A stretch of 64,000 bases of DNA, taken from NCBI RefSeq assembly GCF_014170375.1, contig NZ_LZZW01000007.1, positions 62,001 to 126,000 on the forward strand, written 5' to 3'. The stretch is from Variovorax sp. UMC13 (lineage in GTDB: Bacteria > Pseudomonadota > Gammaproteobacteria > Burkholderiales > Burkholderiaceae_C). The position numbers and the translations under genes were made by a program. Shown piece by piece: positions 27,698 to 36,663 of this stretch; position 1 is the first letter of the stretch, and every line of letters begins with the position of its first letter. Below the pieces are notes generated by a model. It worked only from the letters and a program-made list of their open reading frames with translations. It made no database searches and was not told where the DNA came from.

Positions 27698-29176
27698 TCA
27701 GCTCTTCTTGCCGTGCAGCCCCAGCGACTTGCTGGGCATGGCGCGTGGCATCCGGATATGGGCCGCGAAGCCGCGCCCCGGCGTGCTGGTGAGCGCGAAG
27801 GTGCCGCCCATGCGCTCGATGTTCTTGGCCACGATCGACAGGCCCAGCCCGGCGCCGGCGGCCGAGGTGCGCGCGGTGTCGCCGCGGAAGAAGGGCTTGG
27901 TCAGCTGCGACAGGATGGCCGGCGCGACGCCGGCGCCGTGGTCGCGCACCTTGATCAGCACCGCCTCGTCGTGCGCCTGCGCCTGGATCGTCACGTCGGC
28001 CACGCCGGTGGCCGGTGTGCGGCCGTAGCGGCGCGCGTTCTCCACCAGGTTGGAGATCACGCGCTGCAGCTCGACCTCGTCGGCCATCACGCGCAGGTCG
28101 GGCGGCACGTCGACCTTGATCTGCATGTCGTCATGGTCCTGGACGGCGTAGGTGCAGGCATCGATCACGTCGCGCAGCAGCACCGGCCGGAAATCGACGT
28201 GGTCGGGCCGCGCATAGTCGAGGAACTTGTCGATGATCGCGTCGAGCTGCGCGATGTCGGCCGCCATGTGCTCGCGCGCATCCTCGTCGGCCACGCTCAT
28301 CTCGGTTTCCAGCCGCAGCCGCGCCAGTGGCGTGCGCAGGTCGTGCGAGATGCCGGCCAGCATGATGGCGCGGTCCTGCTCGATCTTGGCCAGCTGGTCG
28401 GCCATGCGGTTGAAGCCGATGTTGACCGCGCGGATCTCGTTGGTGCGCGCGCGCTCGTCGAGCCGGTGCGCCTCGTACTCGCCCTCGCGCACCTGCAGCG
28501 TGGCGCGCGACAGCTGCTTGAGCGGGCGGTTGATGAAGCGCGTGATCAGCGCCGCGCCGGCCAGCGAGAGCGTGATCGCGGTGATCAGCCAGACCAGCCA
28601 GGTGCGGCCACCCACGCGGCTGAAGCGCGTCGGGTCCAGCAGCAGCCAGTAGGTGTCGCTCTCGATGGTGAAGCCGATCCACAGGCCGGGCTCGTCGTTG
28701 ACCCGGCTGGCCACGGTCGTGCCTTCGCCCAGCTGGTCGATCAGCTCCTCGGTCACGCGCTGGTCGAGCGTGCCGCTGGTGTAGGGCTCGAAGCGGTCGT
28801 TGGGCTCGCGCGGCAGGATGCGCACGCCTTCCTGGTCGGCCAGGGTCTTGATCAGCGAGACGCGGGTGATCGCATCCGAATACACCAGCGCCGCGCGCGT
28901 GAGGTTCACCAGCGAGGCGATCTGGTGGGCGGTCTGGATGGCGCGCGGCTCGTACTCGAGCGCGCGAAAGGACTGGAGCCAGGCGAAGGTGCAGCCGAAG
29001 AGCAGCAGCGCCAGCAGGAAGAAGGTGCGCCAGAACAGGCTCAGGCCGAGCTTGATCCCCAGGTGGCGCCGTGCCTGCGCCATGCCCTCGAGCGGGCTGG
29101 GCATCGTGACCTGCGGCCCGTCGTCGGAAAGCGGCGTCGGTTGGGTGGTGTTCGGGCCCGTGGCCTCCGGGTACAT
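27698..29176 (-). CDS. two-component sensor histidine kinase (EnvZ-like)
   Basis: A 492-residue membrane kinase: helix 1 at about residues 48-68, a periplasmic domain of ~120 residues, helix 2 at about 193-213, a HAMP linker (ITRFINRPLKQLSRAT), and the H-box AGISHDLRTPLARLR with phospho-His278. The ATPase domain has NLVENARRYG, VRDHGAGV and GAGLGLSIVAKNIERMGG. The HDLRTPL box and architecture place it with EnvZ-type kinases paired with OmpR regulators, which is the gene 10 bases upstream. The stimulus is unknown. The ATG at 29176 avoids overlap with the regulator gene. Confidence 0.9.
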   Translation of the reverse strand: MYPEATGPNTTQPTPLSDDGPQVTMPSPLEGMAQARRHLGIKLGLSLFWRTFFLLALLLFGCTFAWLQSFRALEYEPRAIQTAHQIASLVNLTRAALVYSDAITRVSLIKTLADQEGVRILPREPNDRFEPYTSGTLDQRVTEELIDQLGEGTTVASRVNDEPGLWIGFTIESDTYWLLLDPTRFSRVGGRTWLVWLITAITLSLAGAALITRFINRPLKQLSRATLQVREGEYEAHRLDERARTNEIRAVNIGFNRMADQLAKIEQDRAIMLAGISHDLRTPLARLRLETEMSVADEDAREHMAADIAQLDAIIDKFLDYARPDHVDFRPVLLRDVIDACTYAVQDHDDMQIKVDVPPDLRVMADEVELQRVISNLVENARRYGRTPATGVADVTIQAQAHDEAVLIKVRDHGAGVAPAILSQLTKPFFRGDTARTSAAGAGLGLSIVAKNIERMGGTFALTSTPGRGFAAHIRMPRAMPSKSLGLHGKKS

Positions 29177-29186
29177 CAGCCGTGCT

Positions 29187-29918
29187 TCAGGTCGTACCGT
29201 CCGGAACGAACACGTAGCCCACGCCCCACACCGTCTGAATGTACCGCGGCGCGGCGGCATCCGACTCGACCAGCTTGCGCAGGCGCGAGATCTGCACGTC
29301 GAGGCTGCGGTCGAAGGGCTCGAATTCGCGGCCGCGCGCCAGCTGGGCCAGCTTTTCGCGCGACAGCGGCTGGCGCGGATGGCGCACCAGCGCCTTGAGC
29401 ATCGCGAACTCGCCGGTGGTCAGCGACAGCTCTTCGCCGTCCTTCTTGAGCGTGCGCGAGCCCAGGTCGAAGCTGAAGGGGCCGAAGTTGACGGTCTCGT
29501 TGTCGGTCGAGGGCGCGCCGGGCGCCTCGAGCGGCGGACGGCGGCGCAGCACCGCGTGCACGCGGGCCAGCAGCTCGCGCGGGTTGAAGGGCTTGCCCAG
29601 GTAGTCGTCGGCGCCGACCTCCAGGCCGACGATGCGGTCGACGTCTTCGCCCTTGGCGGTCAGCATGATGATGGGGGTGCGGTCGTTGGCCGCGCGCAGG
29701 CGGCGGCAGACCGACAGGCCGTCTTCGCCGGGCATCATCAGGTCGAGCACGATCAGGTCGACCGTGTCGCGCAGCAGGATGCGGTTGAGGGCCTTGCCGT
29801 CCTCCGCGACGATCACCTCGAAACCCTCCTGGGTCAGGTAGCGGCGGAGCAGGTCGCGGATGCGGGCATCGTCGTCGACGATCACGACCTTGTCGGTACG
29901 GGCAGGAGTCTGATTCAT
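29187..29918 (-). CDS. ompR: OmpR-family response regulator
   Basis: A 243-residue response regulator. Receiver domain: acidic trio Asp15-17, phospho-acceptor Asp59 in LIVLDLMMPG, MLTAKGED with the conserved Lys. A winged-helix DNA-binding domain of the OmpR/PhoB type follows (LTTGEFAMLKALVRHPRQPLSREKLAQ, then RSLDVQISRLRKLVE and TVWGVGYVFVP). Co-transcribed with the kinase after 10 bases. Inverted TTGTAAC (29934-29940) and GTTACACAA (30003-30011) lie just upstream and could be autoregulatory sites, which is speculative. The name ompR reflects family resemblance and pairing with an EnvZ-like kinase. Confidence 0.9.
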   Translation of the reverse strand: MNQTPARTDKVVIVDDDARIRDLLRRYLTQEGFEVIVAEDGKALNRILLRDTVDLIVLDLMMPGEDGLSVCRRLRAANDRTPIIMLTAKGEDVDRIVGLEVGADDYLGKPFNPRELLARVHAVLRRRPPLEAPGAPSTDNETVNFGPFSFDLGSRTLKKDGEELSLTTGEFAMLKALVRHPRQPLSREKLAQLARGREFEPFDRSLDVQISRLRKLVESDAAAPRYIQTVWGVGYVFVPDGTT

Positions 29919-30090
29919 TTCTACAACGGTGATTTGTAACAGTAGCGATTCTGATGCCGTTGGCCGCCCATACGGGGGCTTTATGTGCTTGTCTGACACT
30001 AAGTTACACAACTTGCCTACATTCGCCGCGGGACCCCGGCGCGGGCAAATCTTAGTGGCAAAGTGGCGTCGTCTCCGCTCTTCGCCGCCC

Positions 30091-30438
30091 ATGAGATCCA
30101 TTGCCCACCTGCTGCCGATTCTGCTGATCGCCTCCGCCTCTTCCATGTCGTGGGCGGCGCCCAACGGCATCCTGCAGGTCGGTGGCGCCACCCGGTCCGA
30201 GGTGCGCAGGGCGGTCGAGAGCCACCGGTCCTCGCAGCGCGAGGAGCTGCAGCGGGAAGAGGCCGCGGCCGGTCGCCGCCTCACGCCTTCCGAGCTCGCC
30301 GAACTGCGCAGCCAGGTGCGGCAGCAATGGACGCCGCGCTACGATGCACCCAGGGCCGTGCAGCCCGTGGTCTCGGATCCGTCCGTGCCACAGCCGGATT
30401 CACGCCAGTTCACGCTGCCGCGCAGTCAACGGCCCTGA
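30091..30438 (+). CDS. small secreted protein, function unknown
   Basis: A 115-residue protein with a clear signal peptide (LLPILLIASASSMSWA) and a mature part rich in Arg, Glu and Ser: one predicted helix (RSEVRRAVESHRSSQREELQREE), a LTPSELAELRSQVRQQW helix and a Pro-rich C-terminal tail. There are no cysteines in the mature region and no catalytic motif. It is divergent from the two-component system, so that system may regulate it, but no direct evidence exists. The SIMPL-domain gene follows after about 70 bases. Confidence 0.6.
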   Translation: MRSIAHLLPILLIASASSMSWAAPNGILQVGGATRSEVRRAVESHRSSQREELQREEAAAGRRLTPSELAELRSQVRQQWTPRYDAPRAVQPVVSDPSVPQPDSRQFTLPRSQRP

Positions 30439-30506
30439 GCCGACGCCCCGGCGCTCCGGTGCCCGGGGCCGTCTCTGTCTTTCCATACCAAATCCAAGGG
30501 GAACTC

Positions 30507-31205
30507 TTGAACGCAATGAAATCGATCGCGGCGCTGGCCGTACTGGGTTGTGCCGCCGTGGCCGCCATGGCCGACACCCCGCCGCCTCAGAACGTGCTGC
30601 AGCTGTCCGCCAGCGGCACCGTGGAGGTGCAGCAGGACCTGCTGAGCATGACCCTGAGCACCTCGCGTGACGCGGCCGATGCCGCCACGGTGCAGAACCA
30701 GCTCAAGGCCGCGCTCGACGCCGCCCTGACCGAAGCCCGCAAGAACGCGCAGCCCGGCCAGCTCGACGTGCGCACCGGCAATTTCAGCCTGTCGCCGCGC
30801 TACACCCGCGAAGGCAAGATCAACGGCTGGCAGGGCTCGACCGAGCTGGTGCTCGAAGGCCGCGACTTCCCACGCATCACGCAGACTGCGGGCAAGATCA
30901 GCACGCTGACCGTCGGCAACGTCGGCTTCGGCCTGAGCCGCGAGCAGCGTGCCAAGGTCGAGACCGAGGCGCAGTCCATCGCCATCGAGGCCTTCAAGCA
31001 GAAGGCCACCGAGCTGGCCCAGGGCTTCGGCTTCTCGGGCTACACGCTGCGCGAGGTCTCGGTCAACGCCAACGAGGGCGGCCCGATCCGCCCGCGCATG
31101 ATGGCCATGCAGGCCAAGGCCATGTCGGCCGACGCGCCGGTGCCGATCGAGGCCGGCAAGACCTCGGTGGTGGTGAGCGTCTCGGGCGCGGTGCAGCTCA
31201 AGTAG
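30507..31205 (+). CDS. periplasmic SIMPL-domain protein
   Basis: A 232-residue exported protein: signal peptide (IAALAVLGCAAVAAMA), then the SIMPL/DUF541 fold with LQLSASGTVEVQQDLLSMTLS, a central helix pair, ELVLEGRDFPRITQ and a final TSVVVSVSGAVQLK strand. SIMPL proteins (YggE, BP26) form periplasmic oligomeric rings and are linked to oxidative stress; their biochemical activity is not established. The TTG at 30507 is chosen because AAGGGGA sits 4-5 bases before it; the ATG at 30516 would be too far from that site but loses only three residues. Confidence 0.85.
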   Translation: MNAMKSIAALAVLGCAAVAAMADTPPPQNVLQLSASGTVEVQQDLLSMTLSTSRDAADAATVQNQLKAALDAALTEARKNAQPGQLDVRTGNFSLSPRYTREGKINGWQGSTELVLEGRDFPRITQTAGKISTLTVGNVGFGLSREQRAKVETEAQSIAIEAFKQKATELAQGFGFSGYTLREVSVNANEGGPIRPRMMAMQAKAMSADAPVPIEAGKTSVVVSVSGAVQLK

Positions 31206-31221
31206 TAAATCGAAGCGCGGG

Positions 31222-31992
<771 letters not shown>

Positions 31993-32061
31993 GATGATCA
32001 ATCTCCGGATGAATTAGGATGCAACGAGCCGATTATCCGACCCCGAATTCGCCCCCCGCTC

Positions 32062-33018
32062 ATGACTGAACCGACCTTGTCTTTTGTGCCGTGCGCCGAT
32101 GCGCAAGGCGGTCACCGCATGGCGTACTGGCAGTGGGGCGACGACCGCAGCCCGCATGTGGTGCTGTGCGTGCATGGCCTGTCGCGCCAGGGCCGCGATT
32201 TCGACCTGCTCGCGCAGGCGATCGTCGCGCGCGCGGGCGGCCGGGTGCGTGTGGTCTGCCCCGACGTGGTCGGCCGCGGCCGGAGCGACTGGCTGCGCGA
32301 CCCCGACGGCTACCAGCTGCCGCTCTATGCGGCGGACATGGTCGCGCTGCTGATGCAGCTGCACGGCCAGGCGCCGATCGAACGCTTCGACCATGTGGGC
32401 ACCAGCATGGGCGGCCTGATCGGCTTGATCCTGGCTGGCCACCGCGAATTGCCGCTGCCCGCGCCGGTGCACCGGCTGGTGCTGAACGACGTCGGCCCGA
32501 CCATCGATGCCGGGGCGCTGCAGCGCATCGGCCTCTACCTGGGCAAGGTGGGGCGCTTCGCGTCGCTGCAGGAAGCTGCCGACGCGATGTGGGCGATCTC
32601 GCAGAGCTTCGGCCCGCACACGCCCGCGCAATGGCTGGCCTTGTCGCAGCACATGGTCGCGCCCGCGGCGCAGCGCACGGGCGAGGGCACGGCCAAGCTG
32701 TCGTCGGTGGATGCACCGGCCGACGGCCCGCTCGTGCTGCACTACGACCCGGCCATCGCCGTGCCCTTCCGCGCCATCACGCCCGAGATCGCGGCGCAGG
32801 GCGAAGCCGTGATGTGGGCGCTCTACGACGCCATCACCGCGCCCACGCTGCTCACGCGCGGCGCGCAATCCGACCTGCTGTCGCCCCCGACCGCGCTCGC
32901 CATGACGCAACGCGGGCCACGTGCCCGGCTCGTGGAATTCGAGGGCGTGGGCCATGCACCCACCTTCGTGGCGCCGGCGCAGAGCGCGGCCGTCACTTCT
33001 TTCCTGTTCGATACGTGA
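32062..33018 (+). CDS. alpha/beta hydrolase
   Basis: A 318-residue alpha/beta-hydrolase-fold protein. The oxyanion region is LCVHGLSRQGRDFD; VCPDVVGRGRSDWL follows. The nucleophile elbow HVGTSMGGLIG places Ser115; a late acidic residue sits in TRGAQSDLLSP, and the catalytic His is in FEGVGHAPTF. The substrate is unknown; such genes are often annotated as esterases. It is divergent from bdhA, which hints at short-chain hydroxyacid ester hydrolysis, but that is inference. The stop overlaps the relA GTG start (GTGA). Confidence 0.82.
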   Translation: MTEPTLSFVPCADAQGGHRMAYWQWGDDRSPHVVLCVHGLSRQGRDFDLLAQAIVARAGGRVRVVCPDVVGRGRSDWLRDPDGYQLPLYAADMVALLMQLHGQAPIERFDHVGTSMGGLIGLILAGHRELPLPAPVHRLVLNDVGPTIDAGALQRIGLYLGKVGRFASLQEAADAMWAISQSFGPHTPAQWLALSQHMVAPAAQRTGEGTAKLSSVDAPADGPLVLHYDPAIAVPFRAITPEIAAQGEAVMWALYDAITAPTLLTRGAQSDLLSPPTALAMTQRGPRARLVEFEGVGHAPTFVAPAQSAAVTSFLFDT

Positions 33019-35255
33019 AGCGCGATTCCTCCCCCGTGCCGGCTCGGGCCGGCGGCGAAGCCACCGTGGTCGACTACCCCCTGTCGGCGGCGACGGCCGA
33101 ACGCACGCCGGTCATGGAGAACATGCTGGGCCGCGCGCGTGCCTTCGCCGAACCCCTGATCGCCGACGAGACCCTCGACACCGGCGAGAACACCCTCGCG
33201 CACGCCGATGCGGTGGCCAAGATCGTGGCCGCCATGGGCGGCTCCGAGGCGATGCAGGCGGCCAGCTACCTGGTCTATTCCTGCCAGCACCTGAACCGTC
33301 CGCAGGAAGTCATCGCCAAGGTCTTCGGCGACAACTTCGCGGCGCTGGCGGTCGAGACCACCAAGCTGGTCCATGTGCAGAAGCAGGCGCGTTCGGCCAC
33401 GGCCGGCGTGCATGCCGCCGACGGCAACAGTGCCCAGACCGAGAACGTGCGCAAGATGCTGCTGGCGTTCTCGCGCGACCTGCGCGTGGTGATGCTGCGG
33501 CTGGCCTCGCGGCTGCAGACGCTGCGCTATGCCGCGGCTACCAAGGAGCCGGTGGCCGAGAACGTGGCGCGCGAATCGCTGCAGGTCTTCGCGCCGCTGG
33601 CCAACCGGTTGGGCATCTGGCAGGTCAAGTGGGAAATCGAGGACCTGTCCTTCCGTTTTCTCGAGCCCGAGACCTACAAGCTGATTGCCCGCCTGCTCGA
33701 CGAGAAGCGGGTCGAGCGCGAAGGCTATGTCGAGCAGCTGCGGTTGCAGCTCGAGCAGGAGCTCAAGGGCGAGGGCATCCAGGCCAAGGTGCAGGGCCGG
33801 CCCAAGAACATCTACAGCATCGTGAAGAAGATGCGCGGCAAGTCGCTGGACTTCGCGCAGGTCTTCGACATCCTCGCGCTGCGCGTGGTGGTGTCGGACG
33901 TCAAGGACTGCTATGCCGCGCTGGCCTGGGTGCATTCGCACTTCCAGCCGCTCGACGAGGAGTTCGACGACTACATCGCCCGGCCCAAGCCCAACGGCTA
34001 CCAGTCGCTGCACACCGTGGTGCGCAAGCCGGCCGACGGCAAGCCGGGCAAGCCGATCGAGATCCAGATCCGCACCGAGGAGATGCACGACCATGCCGAG
34101 CACGGCGTGGCGGCGCACTGGGCCTACAAGGAAGCAGGCCACAAGGGCTATGCCGGCGTCTGGGCCAGCGGCGAGTACGACGCCAAGATCGCGGTGCTGC
34201 GCCAGCTGCTGGCCTGGGAGCGCGACCTGTCGGGCGGCCAGCAGGGCCAGGGCCTGTTCGAGGACCGCATCTATGTGCTGACGCCCGATGCGGCGATCGT
34301 CGAACTGCCGCAGGGCGCGACCGCGGTCGACTTCGCCTACACGGTGCACACCAGCCTGGGCCACCGCTGCCGCGGCGCGCGCATCGACGGCGTGATGGTG
34401 CAGCTCAACACGCCGCTGCAGAACGGCCAGACGGTGGAGATCATTGCGGCCAAGGAGGGCGGCCCCTCGCGCGACTGGCTCAACGCCGAACTGGGCTACC
34501 TGGCCAGCCACCGCGCGCGCGCCAAGGTGCGCGCCTGGTTCAATGCGCAGGTCACGCACGAGACCATCGCCAAGGGCCGCGAGGCGGTCGAGAAACTGCT
34601 GCAGCGCGAAGGCAAGACGTCCACGCGGCTGGAGGACCTGGCCTCGCAACTGGGCTTCAAGTCGGCCGACCACCTGTTCGAGGTGGTGGGCAAGGACGAG
34701 TTCTCGCTGCGCAACATCGAGATGCTGCTGCGCCCGCCCGAGCCCGCACCGGGCGCCGACGACGGCGTGCAGCTCAAGAAGTCCCGCGCCAGCGACAAGG
34801 CCTCCAAGGGCGGCGTGCTGGTGGTGGGCGTGTCTTCGCTGATGACGCAGCTGGCCAAGTGCTGCCGGCCGGTGCCGCCCGACGCGATCGGCGGCTTCGT
34901 GACGCGCGGCCACGGCGTCAGCGTGCACCGCCGCGACTGCAGCAACTTCCGCACGATGGCGGGCCACAACCCCGAGCGCGTGATCGAGGTTGAGTGGGGC
35001 CGACCCAAGGCGGAGGAGGCCGCGCTCTATGCGGTCGACGTCGCGGTCGAGGCGGCCGACCGCCAGGGCCTGCTGCGCGACATCTCCGATGTGTTCGCGC
35101 GCGAGAAGATGAACGTGATCGGCGTGCAGACCCAGTCGATCAAGGGCACGGCATGGATGACCTTCACCGTCGAGATCTCGGACGCCGCGCGCCTGACGCA
35201 AGTGCTCAAGGTGGTTTCTTCAGTGAATGGCGTGAGATCTTCACGTCGCCGCTGA
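33015..35255 (+). CDS. relA: (p)ppGpp synthetase RelA
   Basis: A 746-residue RelA/SpoT homologue. The HD hydrolase domain is degenerate: the expected LLHDVVED-type block is replaced by YSCQHLNRPQEV. The synthetase domain has GRPKNIYSIVKKM and the RelA-specific EFDD motif (Glu316 to Asp319; SpoT has an RMKD type), then PKPNGYQSLHTVV and EIQIRTEEMHDHAEHGVAAHW. TGS (RIYVLTPDAAIVELPQGATAVDFAY), zinc-finger-like (CCRPVPPDAIGG, HRRDCSNF) and ACT domains follow. It is therefore a ribosome-dependent, synthesis-only enzyme. The GTG start overlaps the hydrolase stop. HipA toxins act through this pathway. Confidence 0.95.
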   Translation: MKRDSSPVPARAGGEATVVDYPLSAATAERTPVMENMLGRARAFAEPLIADETLDTGENTLAHADAVAKIVAAMGGSEAMQAASYLVYSCQHLNRPQEVIAKVFGDNFAALAVETTKLVHVQKQARSATAGVHAADGNSAQTENVRKMLLAFSRDLRVVMLRLASRLQTLRYAAATKEPVAENVARESLQVFAPLANRLGIWQVKWEIEDLSFRFLEPETYKLIARLLDEKRVEREGYVEQLRLQLEQELKGEGIQAKVQGRPKNIYSIVKKMRGKSLDFAQVFDILALRVVVSDVKDCYAALAWVHSHFQPLDEEFDDYIARPKPNGYQSLHTVVRKPADGKPGKPIEIQIRTEEMHDHAEHGVAAHWAYKEAGHKGYAGVWASGEYDAKIAVLRQLLAWERDLSGGQQGQGLFEDRIYVLTPDAAIVELPQGATAVDFAYTVHTSLGHRCRGARIDGVMVQLNTPLQNGQTVEIIAAKEGGPSRDWLNAELGYLASHRARAKVRAWFNAQVTHETIAKGREAVEKLLQREGKTSTRLEDLASQLGFKSADHLFEVVGKDEFSLRNIEMLLRPPEPAPGADDGVQLKKSRASDKASKGGVLVVGVSSLMTQLAKCCRPVPPDAIGGFVTRGHGVSVHRRDCSNFRTMAGHNPERVIEVEWGRPKAEEAALYAVDVAVEAADRQGLLRDISDVFAREKMNVIGVQTQSIKGTAWMTFTVEISDAARLTQVLKVVSSVNGVRSSRRR

Positions 35256-35280
35256 AAACGCTCATTTTGGATGCTACAAT
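35252..35280 (+). promoter_or_regulatory. promoter of tRNA-Val, overlapping relA stop
   Basis: CTGAAA (35252-35257) and TACAAT (35275-35280) are spaced by 17 bases, a good housekeeping promoter pattern. The -35 overlaps the relA stop codon. The expected start point lies some 17 bases before the mature tRNA 5' end, leaving a short leader for RNase P removal. Confidence 0.65.
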
Positions 35281-35304
35281 AGATGCTTCTCGAAAACGAC
35301 ATCT

Positions 35305-35381
35305 AGGCGCGTAGCTCAGTTGGTTAGAGCACCACCTTGACATGGTGGGGGTCGTTGGTTCGAATCCAATCGCGCCTACCA
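35305..35381 (+). tRNA. tRNA-Val(GAC)
   Basis: A 77-nt cloverleaf: acceptor AGGCGCG pairs with CGCGCCT, discriminator A, encoded CCA. The D arm contains AGCTCAGTTGGTTAGAGC. The anticodon stem CCACC/GGTGG encloses TTGACAT, giving anticodon GAC. The T arm is GTTGG-TTCGAAT-CCAAT. It has its own promoter and a strong terminator. Confidence 0.97.
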
Positions 35382-35398
35382 ATTAACCATTGGTAGAG

Positions 35399-35434
35399 AG
35401 CCTTCCAAATCAATAGATTTGGAAGGCTTTTTTT
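35399..35434 (+). terminator. rho-independent terminator after tRNA-Val
   Basis: Perfect 13-bp stem (AGCCTTCCAAATC at 35399-35411 with GATTTGGAAGGCT at 35416-35428), AATA loop and a seven-T run ending at 35434. Confidence 0.95.
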
Positions 35435-35589
35435 ATTGCCGCACGCATTGGCGTCAATTCATTCCTTGGATTCGGCAATGGCGAGGGTGGCCGCTTGGCT
35501 GTTCTTCAGGCGCGGCCTCCCGCTTTGGTTGGATGGCCCGCCCGCCGCAGTCTGTGGTACCTTGATTCACATTCTTTGAGGTTCTGGTC

Positions 35590-35958
35590 GTGACCAACTT
35601 GCCCGCGCTGGTGGCGGATCCGTCGAGCGATGCCTCGCGTGTCGCGGCGCTGTTGCGTCATGCGCCGCTGGAGTTCGCGCGCGTGGTCTACGGCCTCAGC
35701 GACCAGGCCAGCGGCCGGACGGGCACCATGGCCGCGGCCGACGTTGCGCGCGCGCTGCGCCAGGGCGCACCCGTGACGCGCGAGCGCGCCGAGCAGCGGG
35801 CCCGGGCCTACCTGCCGGCCGCCGACCAGCCGCACTGCCCGCGGTGCTGGGTCTTCACGGCCATCAAGAGTCCTTTGCACTATCGGCAACCCAGCGATGA
35901 GCGGCCCGATTCCGCGCTGTGCAGGGTGTGCGGGGCCGAGTACGCGACCGAAGCTTGA
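35590..35958 (+). CDS. zinc-ribbon protein, function unknown
   Basis: A 122-residue protein from a GTG start, preceded by TTTGAGG. The N-terminal ~75 residues are helical (ASRVAALLRHAPLEFARVVYGL, then an Ala/Arg-rich helix). The C-terminal part holds two Cys pairs, CPRCW and CRVCGAEY, about 30 residues apart, a treble-clef/zinc-ribbon style metal site. No family is recognised. It lies between the tRNA-Val terminator and phaR and seems to be a separate transcription unit. Confidence 0.6.
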   Translation: MTNLPALVADPSSDASRVAALLRHAPLEFARVVYGLSDQASGRTGTMAAADVARALRQGAPVTRERAEQRARAYLPAADQPHCPRCWVFTAIKSPLHYRQPSDERPDSALCRVCGAEYATEA

Positions 35959-36059
35959 GATCTGTCCGCTCGGTCAGGGTAAACCTTGGCGCGGTGCAGC
36001 AAAACCGCTCCCTAGAATCGTTTGCGCGCCTTCGGCGTGAACACCTGAAGGAGTCCTCA

Positions 36060-36593
36060 GTGCAGAGCAAGAAGTCCGGCGACAAACCGGTCCAGCGAGT
36101 GATCAAGAAGTACCCGAACCGAAGGCTCTACGACACCAACACCTCCACCTACATCACGCTGGCCGAGGTCAAGCAACTGGTGATGCAGAGTGCCTCCTTC
36201 GTGGTGCGCGACGCCAAGACCGGCGAAGACCTGACGCGCAGCATCCTGCTGCAGATCATCCTCGAGGCCGAGGCGGGCGGGGCGCCGATGTTCACCGAGC
36301 CGGTGCTGGCCAGCATCATCCGTTTCTACGGCCAGGCCATGCAGGGCTACATGGGCCCCTATCTCGAGAAGAACATCCAGGCGCTGACCGACATGCAGGC
36401 CCAGCTGACCGAGAAGGCCGAGGAGCTGACGCCCGAGATGTGGGCCCGCTTCATGACCATCCAGTCGCCGATGCTGCAGGGCCTGATGGGCAACTACGTC
36501 GAGCAGTCCAAGAGCATCTTCGACCAGATGCAGGACCAGATGCAGAAGAACACCGAGCAGGTGCTGGGCGCCTTCGGCATCAAGCGGCCCTGA
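36060..36593 (+). CDS. phaR: polyhydroxyalkanoate synthesis repressor PhaR
   Basis: A 177-residue DNA- and PHB-binding regulator that represses phasin genes when no polymer granules are present. The N-terminal PHB/PHA accumulation DNA-binding domain is unmistakable ([20 protein letters not shown]); the C-terminal helical region ([22 protein letters not shown] and the Gln/Met-rich [17 protein letters not shown]) is involved in polymer binding in relatives. Starts at GTG 36060, 6 bases after AAGGAG. Indicates that the organism stores polyhydroxybutyrate. Confidence 0.95.
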   Translation: MQSKKSGDKPVQRVIKKYPNRRLYDTNTSTYITLAEVKQLVMQSASFVVRDAKTGEDLTRSILLQIILEAEAGGAPMFTEPVLASIIRFYGQAMQGYMGPYLEKNIQALTDMQAQLTEKAEELTPEMWARFMTIQSPMLQGLMGNYVEQSKSIFDQMQDQMQKNTEQVLGAFGIKRP

Positions 36594-36663
36594 ATCGACC
36601 TCATCGACACCTTGCCTGCGCTTCACGTCGGTGGGATCCTGGTTTAACTGGGACAATAGGCCC

